Below are positions 1-7,623 of a stretch of DNA of 40,952 bases, piece by piece. The stretch comes from a virus. The stretch is taken from the IMG/VR virus record IMGVR_UViG_3300000557_000007, positions 1 to 40,952 of that record; one strand, written 5' to 3'. Both the position numbers and the translations under genes were made by a program. Every line of letters starts with the position of its first letter. Positions within the stretch are counted from its first letter, which is position 1. The notes under the pieces are model-generated. The model saw only the letters and a program-made list of their open reading frames with translations. It ran no database searches and was not told the DNA's origin.

Positions 1-309
1 TATTTAGAAGAGGAAAATGAGGATTTTTTAGGCGAGGTATTATTTCCTTTAATAATTGAGATTTATGATAGATATGTAGAAGAAGGTGTTTATAGTGTTA
101 CTACAAAAGATCGTATAGAAGTGTTTGAAAGAACGAGTGAGTATGGGAGGAAAATAAACGATTACTTCTGGCAGTTACATGATCTTGAACCTGTGGAACA
201 TGGTGCGATAGAAGCTGAAGGGATTTTACACGATGCACAGCGTATGGTGACTGAGGCTATTGTTGATTATATATACGACTGGGAAACGTTGATGAAAAGA
301 CTTAAGTGA
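1..309 (+). CDS. Hypothetical protein, C-terminal part (5' truncated by window)
   Basis: The frame is open from base 1 to a TGA at 307-309, so this is the last 102 codons of a gene that begins outside the window. The first GTG inside it (121) has no ribosome binding site and sits in continuous coding sequence, so it is unlikely to be the start. The visible part is acidic and looks helical (for example FPLIIEIYDRYVEEG), with no recognisable domain. Its stop overlaps the ATG of the next gene (TGATG), which implies translational coupling. Position in the head-region cluster suggests a phage protein; the function is unknown. Confidence 0.7.
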   Translation, partial: YLEEENEDFLGEVLFPLIIEIYDRYVEEGVYSVTTKDRIEVFERTSEYGRKINDYFWQLHDLEPVEHGAIEAEGILHDAQRMVTEAIVDYIYDWETLMKRLK

Positions 310-1334
310 TGAAGGGTTTAGAAGAGTTTACTCACGTATTAAATGATTGCGGGTTATTCTGGTTTTTGGGTTGTGGTTGCTTATTAGGGATATATCGGGA
401 TGGTAAACCTATACCATGGGATAGTGATGTTGATGTAGAGACTACTGTGGATGAATTTAAGAAGGCGCAGAAGAAGTTAATGAGAGATTTATCGAAAGGG
501 AGTTTTAATTGTCAGATACTAAAGTTTAATGATATACCTGTGAAGTTGGTAGCTAGGAAGTTTGGTGTTAAATTTGTATTAAGATTCTGGAATAGGAATT
601 CTAAATCAAAAGGCTGGATATTAAAGTACCCTCGAAGTTATTTACCTAATTATTTATTTGACAATAAAGGGTACGTGGAATTAAGAGGCAGGAAGTATCC
701 TTGCCCATATAATATAGAAAGTTACTTAGAACATTTATATGGTACTGATTGGACGGTAGTAAGAAAAGGAATATCGTATAAAGATTACTCTACTAGCAAC
801 TATATTGCTGGTGGTAAGATTACGAATGGAGGTGCAGTGATGTATAAGATAAGATTGACTAACCTATCTGGAAATGAGAAGAGTGTGAAGCTTTATAGAT
901 CGTATTCGGTGAGAGTAATTAAGCCAGGTAGGGCAGAAGTATTTGAAGTTGGTAGTGATTCTGAATTTAACTATTACAAGTATGTAGCAAAGATATTATC
1001 ACTAAAGATGGATTATAAGGCAGAAGGTGCTTCTAAAAGGGATAGTTTATCGGAAGATGTAGAAAAAGGTAGTAAGGGCGTAGATGAAGGTCAGGGTGTT
1101 ACTAGTGGAAGCACGGATGATGGCGTTACTGATGATGGTAGTGTTACTTCTGAAAGGGAATCTTTTCATAGGAAATTTGGTAGTGAAGAAGATTTAGAGC
1201 GGTATATTGAACAGATGACGGAAGAGGAACTTCGGAATTTTATGGAGTATCATTCATTGAAAGCTCATCCTAACTATCGTGAGAAGGGTTTAAGGAAACA
1301 AATTATGAAGAACGCTGATGCGTTAGTGGGGTGA
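309..1334 (+). CDS. LicD-like nucleotidyltransferase domain fused to a small phage structural-type protein
   Basis: Residues 1-175 resemble the LicD/fukutin family, which transfers phosphocholine or similar groups to surface polymers. A GxLLG-like segment (24-28) is followed by IPWDSDVDVE (35-44), the acidic metal-binding signature, and near 138-150 comes the late LicD-type YLEHLYGTDW. From residue 178 the protein changes character: a beta-rich segment (MYKIRLTNLSG), then a Ser/Gly/Asp-rich linker, then a small helical C-terminus (about 295-341) resembling HeH/SAP-type domains often seen in small virion-associated proteins. A perfect internal ribosome binding site and ATG sit exactly at the junction (840), so this may be a gene fusion or two nested genes. 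The start is ATG 309; GTG 306 is also in frame. There is no good upstream Shine-Dalgarno, so coupling to the previous gene is likely. The LicD call is fairly good; the role in the phage (surface modification or virion glycan chemistry) is inference. Confidence 0.65.
   Translation: MKGLEEFTHVLNDCGLFWFLGCGCLLGIYRDGKPIPWDSDVDVETTVDEFKKAQKKLMRDLSKGSFNCQILKFNDIPVKLVARKFGVKFVLRFWNRNSKSKGWILKYPRSYLPNYLFDNKGYVELRGRKYPCPYNIESYLEHLYGTDWTVVRKGISYKDYSTSNYIAGGKITNGGAVMYKIRLTNLSGNEKSVKLYRSYSVRVIKPGRAEVFEVGSDSEFNYYKYVAKILSLKMDYKAEGASKRDSLSEDVEKGSKGVDEGQGVTSGSTDDGVTDDGSVTSERESFHRKFGSEEDLERYIEQMTEEELRNFMEYHSLKAHPNYREKGLRKQIMKNADALVG
829..842 (+). promoter_or_regulatory. Internal ribosome binding site and ATG inside the LicD fusion gene
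   Basis: GGAGGTG at 829-834/835 stands 5-6 bases before an in-frame ATG at 840. Translation from here would give a 164-residue protein (840-1334) that starts exactly where the LicD-like domain ends and the structural-type domain begins. The site matches the ribosome binding sites of the main genes in this window. Confidence 0.55.
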
Positions 1335-1477
1335 TTAAAGAGTGCGGAACTGATAGTGTAATCTATGGATAATGTTACTTAGATAGGTATGTATATTAAA
1401 GATTGTAGTTGTAAGATGTTAGTCATAGTCGGTATATCTTGAAGATATGCTAAATTAAAAATTGGGGGGTATGAGCT

Positions 1478-2611
1478 ATGAGTAAGGAAATGAAGATTTT
1501 AGAGACTATAGAAAGTAAGCGAGGCGGTAAGCTGACAGAACAGCATGGTAATACTATCGATCCTGGCTATAGGCAACCTACTCAAGCAGGTGATGCAGGG
1601 CTGAAGATGTATGGCACTCATGCAGATGCTAGTATGAGTAGTGATTTAAGTCCTGTGGCTTCTCCTGCTGCTGGGTATGTTTATACTGTGCCTAGTGGTG
1701 CTGAGATCGTATTACCACGTGAACTTGATGCTGGTGAGACTATTAAAGATCCTCAAACTGGTGATGAGGTAGTACCTACGTTTTCTAGGATGGTAGGTGA
1801 CGATGAAAGAGACTATTCTGCAAGAACTATTAGTACTGCTGTGAGTGATAAGGAAGAAGTGGATGATGTATCAGGCAAGGTGGGCGAGATTACTAGGGAA
1901 TTTATCGAAAAGTCTACTGGTATTTTCCAGGAGTACTTACAGAATGCTGGTGCGGATTTGAAGGAGTTTGACTATGAGGTAGGCGATAGGATACTTAATA
2001 TGGAAGCTTGTATAGGTACTGATACTGCTTCTGAGATTAATGCAACGGAATTGGGTAATGCTTTGCATGAGAATCTTGGAGCTAGAGTTATAATTCCTGA
2101 AGTAAAACAATTAGAAAAGGAGGGATCTGTAGTTATGAATGTTGTAGTTGGTGACAACAGAAAGATTAATGAGACTTTCGGAGGTGGATCAAGAAGGGGG
2201 TCTGGTCGTAGATCTCGTAAATTATCTGAAAGGAGGGAGCCTCGTAGGATGGAAGAAAGGAGTTTGCGTAGAAGCAGACGTAGCAGACGTGGTGAAAGAA
2301 GCTTGAGTGAAGAGCGTGAGCGTGGCGGTATCAGAGGTTATAGGAGACCTGAACGTGGTATAGAGCGTAGAGGCAGAAGTTTGGGTGAGAGATCAAGCAG
2401 AAGGTATAGTGAAAGAAGGGAAAGAAGAAGTTTAAGGGAAGAGCCCGCTAGAAGAACTTCTGATAGAACACGTAGAGTAAGATTTTCGGAAGGTAGAAAA
2501 CCTATGAGGGAAAGAAGATATGATAGAAAGGCAAAAAGACCTGCAAGAAGGAGAACAGAGTCTACTGACTATCGTAGAAGCGTGAGCAGTAGAAGTAGAA
2601 GGTTAGGATAA
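1478..2611 (+). CDS. Two-part protein with an Arg/Ser-rich (RS-like) C-terminal tail
   Basis: The ATG at 1478 follows GGGGGG-type ribosome binding sequence. Residues 1-218 are an acidic, mixed alpha/beta region with no family I recognise; it has a short AGYVYTVPSGAEIVLP stretch. From about residue 238 the protein becomes extremely basic: the last 140 residues contain about 54 arginines, mixed with Ser and Glu in RRSRRSRR, ERRERRS and SSRSRR patterns. This resembles eukaryotic SR domains or protamine-like nucleic-acid-binding tails. An internal Shine-Dalgarno and ATG at 2135 would make the basic part alone. Basic low-complexity phage proteins often bind packaged DNA, so an internal head or DNA-condensing role is plausible but unproven. 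Arg/Ser-rich coding continues in frame past the stop (see 2612-2662). Confidence 0.7.
   Translation: MSKEMKILETIESKRGGKLTEQHGNTIDPGYRQPTQAGDAGLKMYGTHADASMSSDLSPVASPAAGYVYTVPSGAEIVLPRELDAGETIKDPQTGDEVVPTFSRMVGDDERDYSARTISTAVSDKEEVDDVSGKVGEITREFIEKSTGIFQEYLQNAGADLKEFDYEVGDRILNMEACIGTDTASEINATELGNALHENLGARVIIPEVKQLEKEGSVVMNVVVGDNRKINETFGGGSRRGSGRRSRKLSERREPRRMEERSLRRSRRSRRGERSLSEERERGGIRGYRRPERGIERRGRSLGERSSRRYSERRERRSLREEPARRTSDRTRRVRFSEGRKPMRERRYDRKAKRPARRRTESTDYRRSVSSRSRRLG
2115..2137 (+). promoter_or_regulatory. Internal ribosome binding site and ATG before the Arg/Ser-rich tail
   Basis: AAAAGGAGGG (2115-2124) precedes an in-frame ATG at 2135 by 10 bases. The product would be 158 residues, starting MNVVVGDNRKINE and running straight into the Arg/Ser-rich region. 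Purine-rich stretches are common in this sequence, but a ten-base match at usable spacing and at a domain boundary is less likely to be chance. Confidence 0.5.
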
Positions 2612-2662
2612 AGATCTCGCATGAAAGAAAGGGATGCAGGTAGGCGTAGATATAGGAGATAA
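2612..2662 (+). other. In-frame Arg-rich extension after the stop codon of the Arg/Ser-rich gene
   Basis: After the TAA at 2609-2611 the same frame stays open for 16 codons, reading RSRMKERDAGRRRYRR, and closes at a second TAA (2660-2662). Its composition matches the preceding tail, so the stop is either a recent truncation or a site of occasional readthrough. The interval 2663-2847 that follows holds no gene I can support. Confidence 0.5.
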
Positions 2663-2847
2663 TTGATAGTATGGTTAATGGTTAGTCGAAAGTTTTAGTC
2701 TATATATAAGTGAGGAGCTTTTAGGGGACAAAGAGTTATGTGATATTTTTTCTTTGGATGAACCTTTATGCTTCTACTTATGTAGTAGTAATGGGTTGAA
2801 ACTATTTAAACAATACCTTTGAGGATTTGAGGAGGTGTCGGTTAAGG

Positions 2848-3423
2848 TTGTATTTATATGAATATACTGTTAAAGAGTTACTTGATATGGCTAAGAGGGA
2901 TACTGAACGTAGATTTGAGAAGCGTTTACAATATACTATAGATGATTATGGCGGTATTGACTTTGGCGAATTGGAGAGGGGACACCTCCAGATATATTTT
3001 TTAGTGAAAGGTACTCAAGATTATCGTATTACTGTTAAGTTTGAGAATTTTGTACCCTTGTTGAAATCTGATCGGTTTATTTATAGAAGGGATGTTCAGA
3101 TGAAGGGAATTTCTTATTCACATGTTATAAAAATATGTTTACAGGAAGTAGTGGATACTTTTGATGTAAAAGTTGCGTGTGAATGCCCTGACTTTCATTA
3201 TAGGTTTGCGTATATTGCTACTCAGCAGAATATAAAGGTGACAGAGCCTGAACATCGTCCTCCTGATATAACTAATCCTGAACGTGTAGGGTATGTGTGT
3301 AAACATTTGTTTATGATTTTAAGCAAACCTTCTAAATGGATACCTAGGATATCTCCTATGATCAAGAAGGCAACGTTAGGTTTAGGCATTGTAGATCGTG
3401 ATGATGTGTATACTAGGGAGTAG
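2848..3423 (+). CDS. SWIM-type zinc-finger protein
   Basis: The C-terminal half carries the SWIM zinc-binding pattern: C111-x-C113 in ACECPDF, then after 37 residues C151-x-H153 in YVCKHL, the CxC...CxH arrangement of the family. SWIM domains bind zinc and mediate DNA or protein contacts. The rest is a mixed alpha/beta domain with no clear relative. I chose the TTG at 2848 because AGGAGGTG (2830-2837) lies at correct spacing from it; the in-frame TTG at 2827 lies upstream of that ribosome binding site. The gene lies among head-region genes, so it may be a virion or head-assembly component. Family call is good, role unknown. Confidence 0.7.
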   Translation: MYLYEYTVKELLDMAKRDTERRFEKRLQYTIDDYGGIDFGELERGHLQIYFLVKGTQDYRITVKFENFVPLLKSDRFIYRRDVQMKGISYSHVIKICLQEVVDTFDVKVACECPDFHYRFAYIATQQNIKVTEPEHRPPDITNPERVGYVCKHLFMILSKPSKWIPRISPMIKKATLGLGIVDRDDVYTRE

Positions 3424-3457
3424 TAACGACTTCGTTAATGTTTGGAGGTAGTATGCT

Positions 3458-4075
3458 GTGGTAGCTTTGATTCCTTCATTAGCAATTACGGTACTGTTAG
3501 TATTATATTTTTATTATATTGATCCTAATAGGGAACCTATCGGTAAGATCATAGAAGCTTTGTTATTAGGGTTCTTGATAGCTTATCCAGCTAGCCAGTT
3601 GCAAGGATTTATACCTAGTGTTGAACATTATTTCTATAAATCGTTTATATCGGCAGGGTTGATAGAAGAATTCTTTAAATTACTGGCGTTATTTATCATA
3701 TTGTATGGTAGTAAGCATTATAATGAAAAAATAGATGGTATTACTTATGGTGTGATGGTAGCTTTAGGATTTTCAGTAGCTGAGAATCTGTTGCTTATAC
3801 AGGACGTGCAGGTAGGATTAGTAAGGGCGTTTACCGCTACTCCTGCACATGCGTTATATGGTATAAGCATGGGCTACTATTTTAGTAAGTTTATACATAG
3901 GGAGCAAGTTAGGTATCTACTACCAGCATTGTTTATTCCTGTAGTTTTGCATGGAGTATATAACGTGATAATAATGTCGGGATATATATTCTCTTTATTA
4001 TTGTTTATACCGTTTATGGTATATATGTGGGTATTATCTATGAGGAAGCATGATAGATATAGCGATAAAGTTTGA
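3458..4075 (+). CDS. PrsW-like intramembrane protease
   Basis: A 205-residue, strongly hydrophobic protein with about six to eight membrane segments and the PrsW-family signatures: E70-E71-x-x-K74 in IEEFFKLL, DGITYGVMVALGF with E109-N110, H131 in PAHALYG, and H165 in LHGVYN. In Bacillus, PrsW makes the first cut in the anti-sigma factor RsiW and so switches on an envelope-stress sigma factor. The GTG start at 3458 is set by GGAGGT (3444-3449); the nearby ATG at 3453 hits a stop at once. Such a protease is unexpected among phage structural genes. It could activate a host stress regulon, process a phage membrane protein, or remodel host surface proteins; these roles are inference. Confidence 0.85.
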   Translation: MVALIPSLAITVLLVLYFYYIDPNREPIGKIIEALLLGFLIAYPASQLQGFIPSVEHYFYKSFISAGLIEEFFKLLALFIILYGSKHYNEKIDGITYGVMVALGFSVAENLLLIQDVQVGLVRAFTATPAHALYGISMGYYFSKFIHREQVRYLLPALFIPVVLHGVYNVIIMSGYIFSLLLFIPFMVYMWVLSMRKHDRYSDKV

Positions 4076-4092
4076 AAGGATGGTGATTAGTA

Positions 4093-4251
4093 GTGAGAGA
4101 GTGGATCAAGAATCATAAGGTAGTATCTGTGATAATAGTTGCAGCTATAGTAGTGGTGTTGTTACTAGGTATAGATTTTGGCATTACTCATATGGGTGGA
4201 GATATCGGTGAAGGTGAAGAGATAGTGCCTTGCTTGGAAGTAGAAGAGTAG
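4093..4251 (+). CDS. Small single-span membrane protein, 52 aa
   Basis: The GTG start at 4093 follows AAAGGATGGTG. The protein has a short basic N-terminus (REWIKNHK), one long hydrophobic segment (about residues 10-26, VVSVIIVAAIVVVLLLG) and an acidic tail with one Cys (IVPCLEVEE). The N-terminus resembles that of the endolysin two genes downstream (FDWIRKNPVPSILLIALVI), both a W-I-[KR] basic cluster followed at once by the membrane span. It may be a paralogous anchor, a holin-like or antiholin-like peptide, or a partner of the endolysin. Coding is supported by the ribosome binding site and tight spacing to both neighbours. Confidence 0.6.
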   Translation: MREWIKNHKVVSVIIVAAIVVVLLLGIDFGITHMGGDIGEGEEIVPCLEVEE

Positions 4252-4264
4252 GAGGTGAATATCT

Positions 4265-4630
4265 GTGGGAGTCCGTAGAACGAGGTATAATCGTAAGAAG
4301 TTATATGAAAGTTATACTATTGATGATATAGCTGATGAATTAGAGAAGGCAAGGATAGAAATAGATGATATAAGTTCAAGTAGGGTAACAGTTAATCTTC
4401 GAGGAGTTTCGTTAGATATTGAATACGACGATCGTAGAGGTATCGTAGTAAAGCATCCTATAACAGGTGAAACAATTACTGTTAAACGTGATATGGATGA
4501 ATTGATGGATTATTTGAAACGTCAGGAAGATCAACCTCACAAATTGATCGCTGAGATGATTGATATGTTGGAGGAAATACGATTGAATGAATCTATTAGG
4601 TATAGAAGAAGTAAAGGGAGGAGGTTTTAG
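4265..4630 (+). CDS. Hypothetical protein, 121 aa
   Basis: The GTG start at 4265 has GGAGGTGA (4251-4258) overlapping the stop of the small membrane protein, so the two are coupled. The protein is highly charged: a basic N-terminus (RRTRYNRKKLY), a small beta-rich core (VTVNLRGVSLDIEYDD), two acidic helices and a basic end (RYRRSKGRRF). No known family is recognisable. It sits immediately before the endolysin gene with a two-base gap. Charged termini would suit nucleic acid or virion binding, but nothing more specific can be said. Confidence 0.65.
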   Translation: MGVRRTRYNRKKLYESYTIDDIADELEKARIEIDDISSSRVTVNLRGVSLDIEYDDRRGIVVKHPITGETITVKRDMDELMDYLKRQEDQPHKLIAEMIDMLEEIRLNESIRYRRSKGRRF

Positions 4631-4632
4631 TA

Positions 4633-5709
4633 ATGTTCGACTGGATTAGGAAGAATCCTGTACCTTCAATATTATTGATAGCTTTAGTAATAGTAGCTGT
4701 AGCTTTTGGTATATGGTCTGGAGCAACGTATCTTCAAGACGAATTTAATTACTTTGATATTGAGCCAGTAAGAGGGTATATAGAAAGAGATACTACTGAG
4801 GGAGTAGTTTATCATCATACTGCTAGTGGTGATGTACCTATCACAAATCATCATAGGTTTCATTTGAGCAGAGGATGGACAGCAGTAGGTTATCATTATC
4901 ACATTAGAAGAGATGGAGACATTGAAGTAGGGAGACCTCATGAAGTATGGGGTGCCCATGTAGCAAGTGCGAATTCGACTCATATAGGGATAGCATTTAG
5001 TGGTAATATGCAGGATTACCCTCCTACGGATGAGCAGTATGAAAGTGCTGCAGAATTGCATGTATGGTTAGAGCATGAAGATGGTGCAGGCTACGGTGAC
5101 TTATCTGTATCAGGACATAGTGATTGGGCATCTACTGCATGTCCTGGAAGGTATACTGATTTGAGTAGGCTTGAAGCTGAGATAGCTCAGGTGATAATAG
5201 ATATGGAAGAAGAAGAAGATGAAGAATTAGGTGCAAATACAGTTATCATTATTAACAGTTATGCGGATTTTCCAGCAGTAGAACCTTTGATGTATTCATT
5301 GAATGCTCCTATATATTTGAGAGGAGTAGATGACGAATTTGATACAGCAGTAGTGGCAGGCGGAGGTATGGATGGTATAGAAGCTGATGCGGTTATAGAT
5401 TTATCTGGTGAATCACGTTATGAAACTATGTATAATATATGGGAGTTTGACGAAGTTGGCATTAAGAATGAGCATATAAAGGAAGATATAGGTATAGTAA
5501 TTAACAGTTATGCGGATTTTCCAGCAATAGAACCTATGGCTTTCAGGGAAGATAAACCTATCTACTTACGTGGTATGGATGTGAGTTATGAAGAAGCAGT
5601 AGTAGCTGGTGGAGGTACAGAAGGTATAGAAGCTGATACGTTTGTAGATTTATCTGGTGAGTCACGTTATGAAACTATGTATAATATATGGCAATTGCTT
5701 AAGAATTAG
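4633..5709 (+). CDS. Endolysin: membrane-anchored N-acetylmuramoyl-L-alanine amidase with CWB2 repeats
   Basis: Residues 9-30 form a membrane span after a short basic end, so the protein is probably exported or anchored by a signal-anchor. Residues 45-190 are an Amidase_2/PGRP-type domain that cuts the MurNAc-L-Ala bond: zinc ligands H61/H62 (VYHHTASG) and H162 with C170 (SGHSDWASTACPGR). Two repeats from about residues 207 and 290 resemble CWB2 modules, which bind wall polymers in Clostridia and relatives (NSYADFP, AVVAGGG, LSGESRYETMYNIW). The repeats are near identical at DNA level, spaced 249 bases. Lysis of a Gram-positive wall is the likely role; the span recalls signal-anchor-release endolysins. 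The ribosome binding site is GGGAGGAGG just before the start. Confidence 0.85.
   Translation: MFDWIRKNPVPSILLIALVIVAVAFGIWSGATYLQDEFNYFDIEPVRGYIERDTTEGVVYHHTASGDVPITNHHRFHLSRGWTAVGYHYHIRRDGDIEVGRPHEVWGAHVASANSTHIGIAFSGNMQDYPPTDEQYESAAELHVWLEHEDGAGYGDLSVSGHSDWASTACPGRYTDLSRLEAEIAQVIIDMEEEEDEELGANTVIIINSYADFPAVEPLMYSLNAPIYLRGVDDEFDTAVVAGGGMDGIEADAVIDLSGESRYETMYNIWEFDEVGIKNEHIKEDIGIVINSYADFPAIEPMAFREDKPIYLRGMDVSYEEAVVAGGGTEGIEADTFVDLSGESRYETMYNIWQLLKN
5251..5697 (+). repeat. Two 249-base tandem repeats coding CWB2 modules
   Basis: The DNA beginning ATTAACAGTTATGCGG at 5251 recurs at 5500, and both copies end in a nearly identical stretch coding LSGESRYETMYNIW. The middle parts diverge more. This looks like a fairly recent in-frame duplication of an 83-residue wall-binding unit within the endolysin. 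Confidence 0.8.
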
Positions 5710-5760
5710 GTTTGTGTAGTAGGTTTGTGTAGTTTGTTAGTTACTAGGGGGTGGTATAAC

Positions 5761-6075
5761 TTGAAGCTTTATGATTCTTACCTTAATGAGGGAATTGATA
5801 GAAGTGTGTTGGAAGAAGTTAATGAAAAGAGTAAATTGGATTGGATAATGGCTCGTGCGGGCGATTTAGGTTTGATAGGTATAGATGACATCCAAGTGGT
5901 TATATACTATATTAGCGATAGAAGCGATATGGTTTATGTGATTGCGGATGGTAATATAGCAGAGTATAGTGTGGGTGTATATTTACCTGATGGTGGATTG
6001 GTAAAGGAAGTAGATGCTGATACTATTAAAGGAGCTTTAGAAGGTTTTAGTCGGTTGATGAAGCAGTACAAGTAA
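5761..6075 (+). CDS. Hypothetical protein, 104 aa
   Basis: The TTG at 5761 is chosen because AGGGGGTGG (5745-5753) stands 7 bases upstream; the frame is open further upstream but that part has no initiation signal. The protein is acidic and begins MKLYDSYLNEG, with a likely beta core (IQVVIYYIS, MVYVIADGN) and a C-terminal helix. It has no recognisable motif. Its place between the endolysin and the neck genes suggests a small head-completion or connector protein, but this rests on position only. Confidence 0.6.
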   Translation: MKLYDSYLNEGIDRSVLEEVNEKSKLDWIMARAGDLGLIGIDDIQVVIYYISDRSDMVYVIADGNIAEYSVGVYLPDGGLVKEVDADTIKGALEGFSRLMKQYK

Positions 6076-6101
6076 TTGAACTAGGGGAGGTGCTATGTTC
6101 G

Positions 6102-7076
6102 ATGCCTCAATTTGGTAGATTATCTCCTACTCAGAAGGAGAAAGAAGAATATATAAGATTTATGAATGAGGCAGCATTCTTGAAGGGTGTAATCTGTGAG
6201 ATACATCAGGTGAATACGTTTGAAACCGATATGTACCAAGATAGGGAAAAAGAATATTTGCCTTCTCTAGTTACGTATATACATCTTGATAGGTATCCAT
6301 CTCCTAGGATATTAAGGAACTTAGGGTGGTTTACAGAAGATCATAGGGAATTGTTGCCTATTATAGCTTATATACCGATTAAGGTGTATAAGCTGTGTGA
6401 TACCCTTGAAGAATTGATAGAATATGAGGCAGAATACCCTAATTATAGTAGGGAAGGGTTGAAGGGAAGGTTAGTACCTATTACGATTCAGAGGGGTATG
6501 ATAATAAGGATGGAAGCGGAAACTATGTTACAGCCTAATACTAGATATTTTCGTGTTGTAGATACTGTGGAGGATGAGTTACAGGGTGTATTTATAACGT
6601 GTAATTTAGCTCCTGTTAGGGATCCTTTTAGGGCGGAGCATCAATACGAAGGCAAGGTAGCAACTGTGGAAGTAGGTATAGAGTCTAAGATTATAGTAGG
6701 TAGGTTTCGAAAATCTGATTATCGTGGTAAGGTAGTGGTAGATTCGGAAGGTCAAGAGGAAAGAGATTTAGAAGTAAGCTACGATTCTAGCGAAGAAAAA
6801 CTTTTAATAAAGCTTGCGTTAGAGTATAATGAAGAAGAGGAAGAATATACTGCTGATATTGATAAGAATAGTTTAGCATCTATAGTAGGTGAAGTAGATG
6901 TTTTGACGTATTTTAAGGCAAAGATACATAAAGATTATACTTCAGAAGATATTATGACTTCGAAGGATGCGGGGGTATATAGTTTTGATGGAGGTATAGA
7001 CCCTGCTGATACTCACGATCCTAATTACCAGATTATTAAAAAACAGAGAGATTATCCTGCTTGGCGAGCTTACTAG
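6102..7076 (+). CDS. Probable head-completion/neck protein
   Basis: The ATG at 6102 is set by GGGGAGGTG (6084-6092); an in-frame GTG at 6090 overlaps that site. The 324-residue acidic protein has a globular N-terminal two thirds with conserved-looking aromatic clusters (YLPSLVTYIHLDRYPSPR, ILRNLGWFTEDHRE), then a beta segment beginning near residue 190 and an acidic C-terminus. I do not recognise the family by sequence. Gene order is the clue: it is followed by an HK97-gp10-like protein, a tail-terminator-like protein, sheath and tube, the slots where neck and head-closure proteins are encoded in contractile phages. Confidence 0.55.
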   Translation: MPQFGRLSPTQKEKEEYIRFMNEAAFLKGVICEIHQVNTFETDMYQDREKEYLPSLVTYIHLDRYPSPRILRNLGWFTEDHRELLPIIAYIPIKVYKLCDTLEELIEYEAEYPNYSREGLKGRLVPITIQRGMIIRMEAETMLQPNTRYFRVVDTVEDELQGVFITCNLAPVRDPFRAEHQYEGKVATVEVGIESKIIVGRFRKSDYRGKVVVDSEGQEERDLEVSYDSSEEKLLIKLALEYNEEEEEYTADIDKNSLASIVGEVDVLTYFKAKIHKDYTSEDIMTSKDAGVYSFDGGIDPADTHDPNYQIIKKQRDYPAWRAY

Positions 7077-7101
7077 CAAGTAGTAAAAGGAAGGGATAAT
7101 A

Positions 7102-7623
7102 GTGCCATACGATAGGCGTAAATTAAGGGGTATGTATATTTATATACAACCTCTTGGCAAGGAGTGGAGACCTGGCAGTAGGATAATTCCTATGGAACTG
7201 CCTGATCAAGCTAGGTTTCATCTACGGAGGTTTTCGGAGTTTATGGCGGTAGAGATGGCTAGTTTACTCCAAGAAGCTATAGATAGGCAGAGGTATGCTT
7301 ATATATGGGAACCTTTAAGTATAGAGTATTACGAATATAAAAAAAGGAATTATTTGAGCTTAAATATATGGGAAGCTACGGGTGTGTTGAAAGATAATAT
7401 TGCTGCCTTTAGGCGTGGTAATACTTATATGGTAGGCATCCATCCAGAAAGGATGTATCCTGGCACTTTAGTGCCTGTGCATAGGGTAGCAAGGTGGATG
7501 GAGTATGGCACTAAGAAGATGCCTGCTAGACCTTTGTTTAGACCTATAACTTATTTTATGGGCAAGCATATTAGATACTATTGGGATATGTATGCTATAG
7601 AGACGGGTGCAGGTTTTGTGTAA
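7102..7623 (+). CDS. HK97-gp10/Mu-gpG-like minor tail or neck protein
   Basis: The GTG start at 7102 follows AAAGGAAGGGA. The C-terminal third carries the pattern typical of this minor tail/head-tail joining group: a WEATGVLKDNI strand-helix, GIHPERMYPG, then ARWMEYGTKKMPARPLFRP, close to the usual A-x-x-x-E-[FY]-G-T-x-x-x-P-A-R-P-[FL] signature. Length (173 residues) is normal. These proteins form rings between head and tail. Position between the head-completion candidate and the tail terminator agrees. Confidence 0.7.
   Translation: MPYDRRKLRGMYIYIQPLGKEWRPGSRIIPMELPDQARFHLRRFSEFMAVEMASLLQEAIDRQRYAYIWEPLSIEYYEYKKRNYLSLNIWEATGVLKDNIAAFRRGNTYMVGIHPERMYPGTLVPVHRVARWMEYGTKKMPARPLFRPITYFMGKHIRYYWDMYAIETGAGFV

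Noticed and set aside
1434-1448. Short palindrome ATATCTT-G-AAGATAT in the gap before the Arg/Ser-rich gene
   Set aside because: Loop would be one base and no T-run follows; 1335-1477 shows no RNA gene or clear promoter.
2690-2822. Open plus-strand frame with protein-like text (SEELLGDKELCDIFSLDEPL)
   Set aside because: No usable start with a ribosome binding site; it could be a gene remnant but cannot be supported.
4684-5061. Minus-strand frame of 125 codons opposite the endolysin
   Set aside because: No start signal, and the plus strand codes a clear amidase.
6490-6513. Possible further internal start inside the neck-protein gene (AGAGGGG then ATG)
   Set aside because: Spacing is either almost zero or too long, and no domain boundary lies there.
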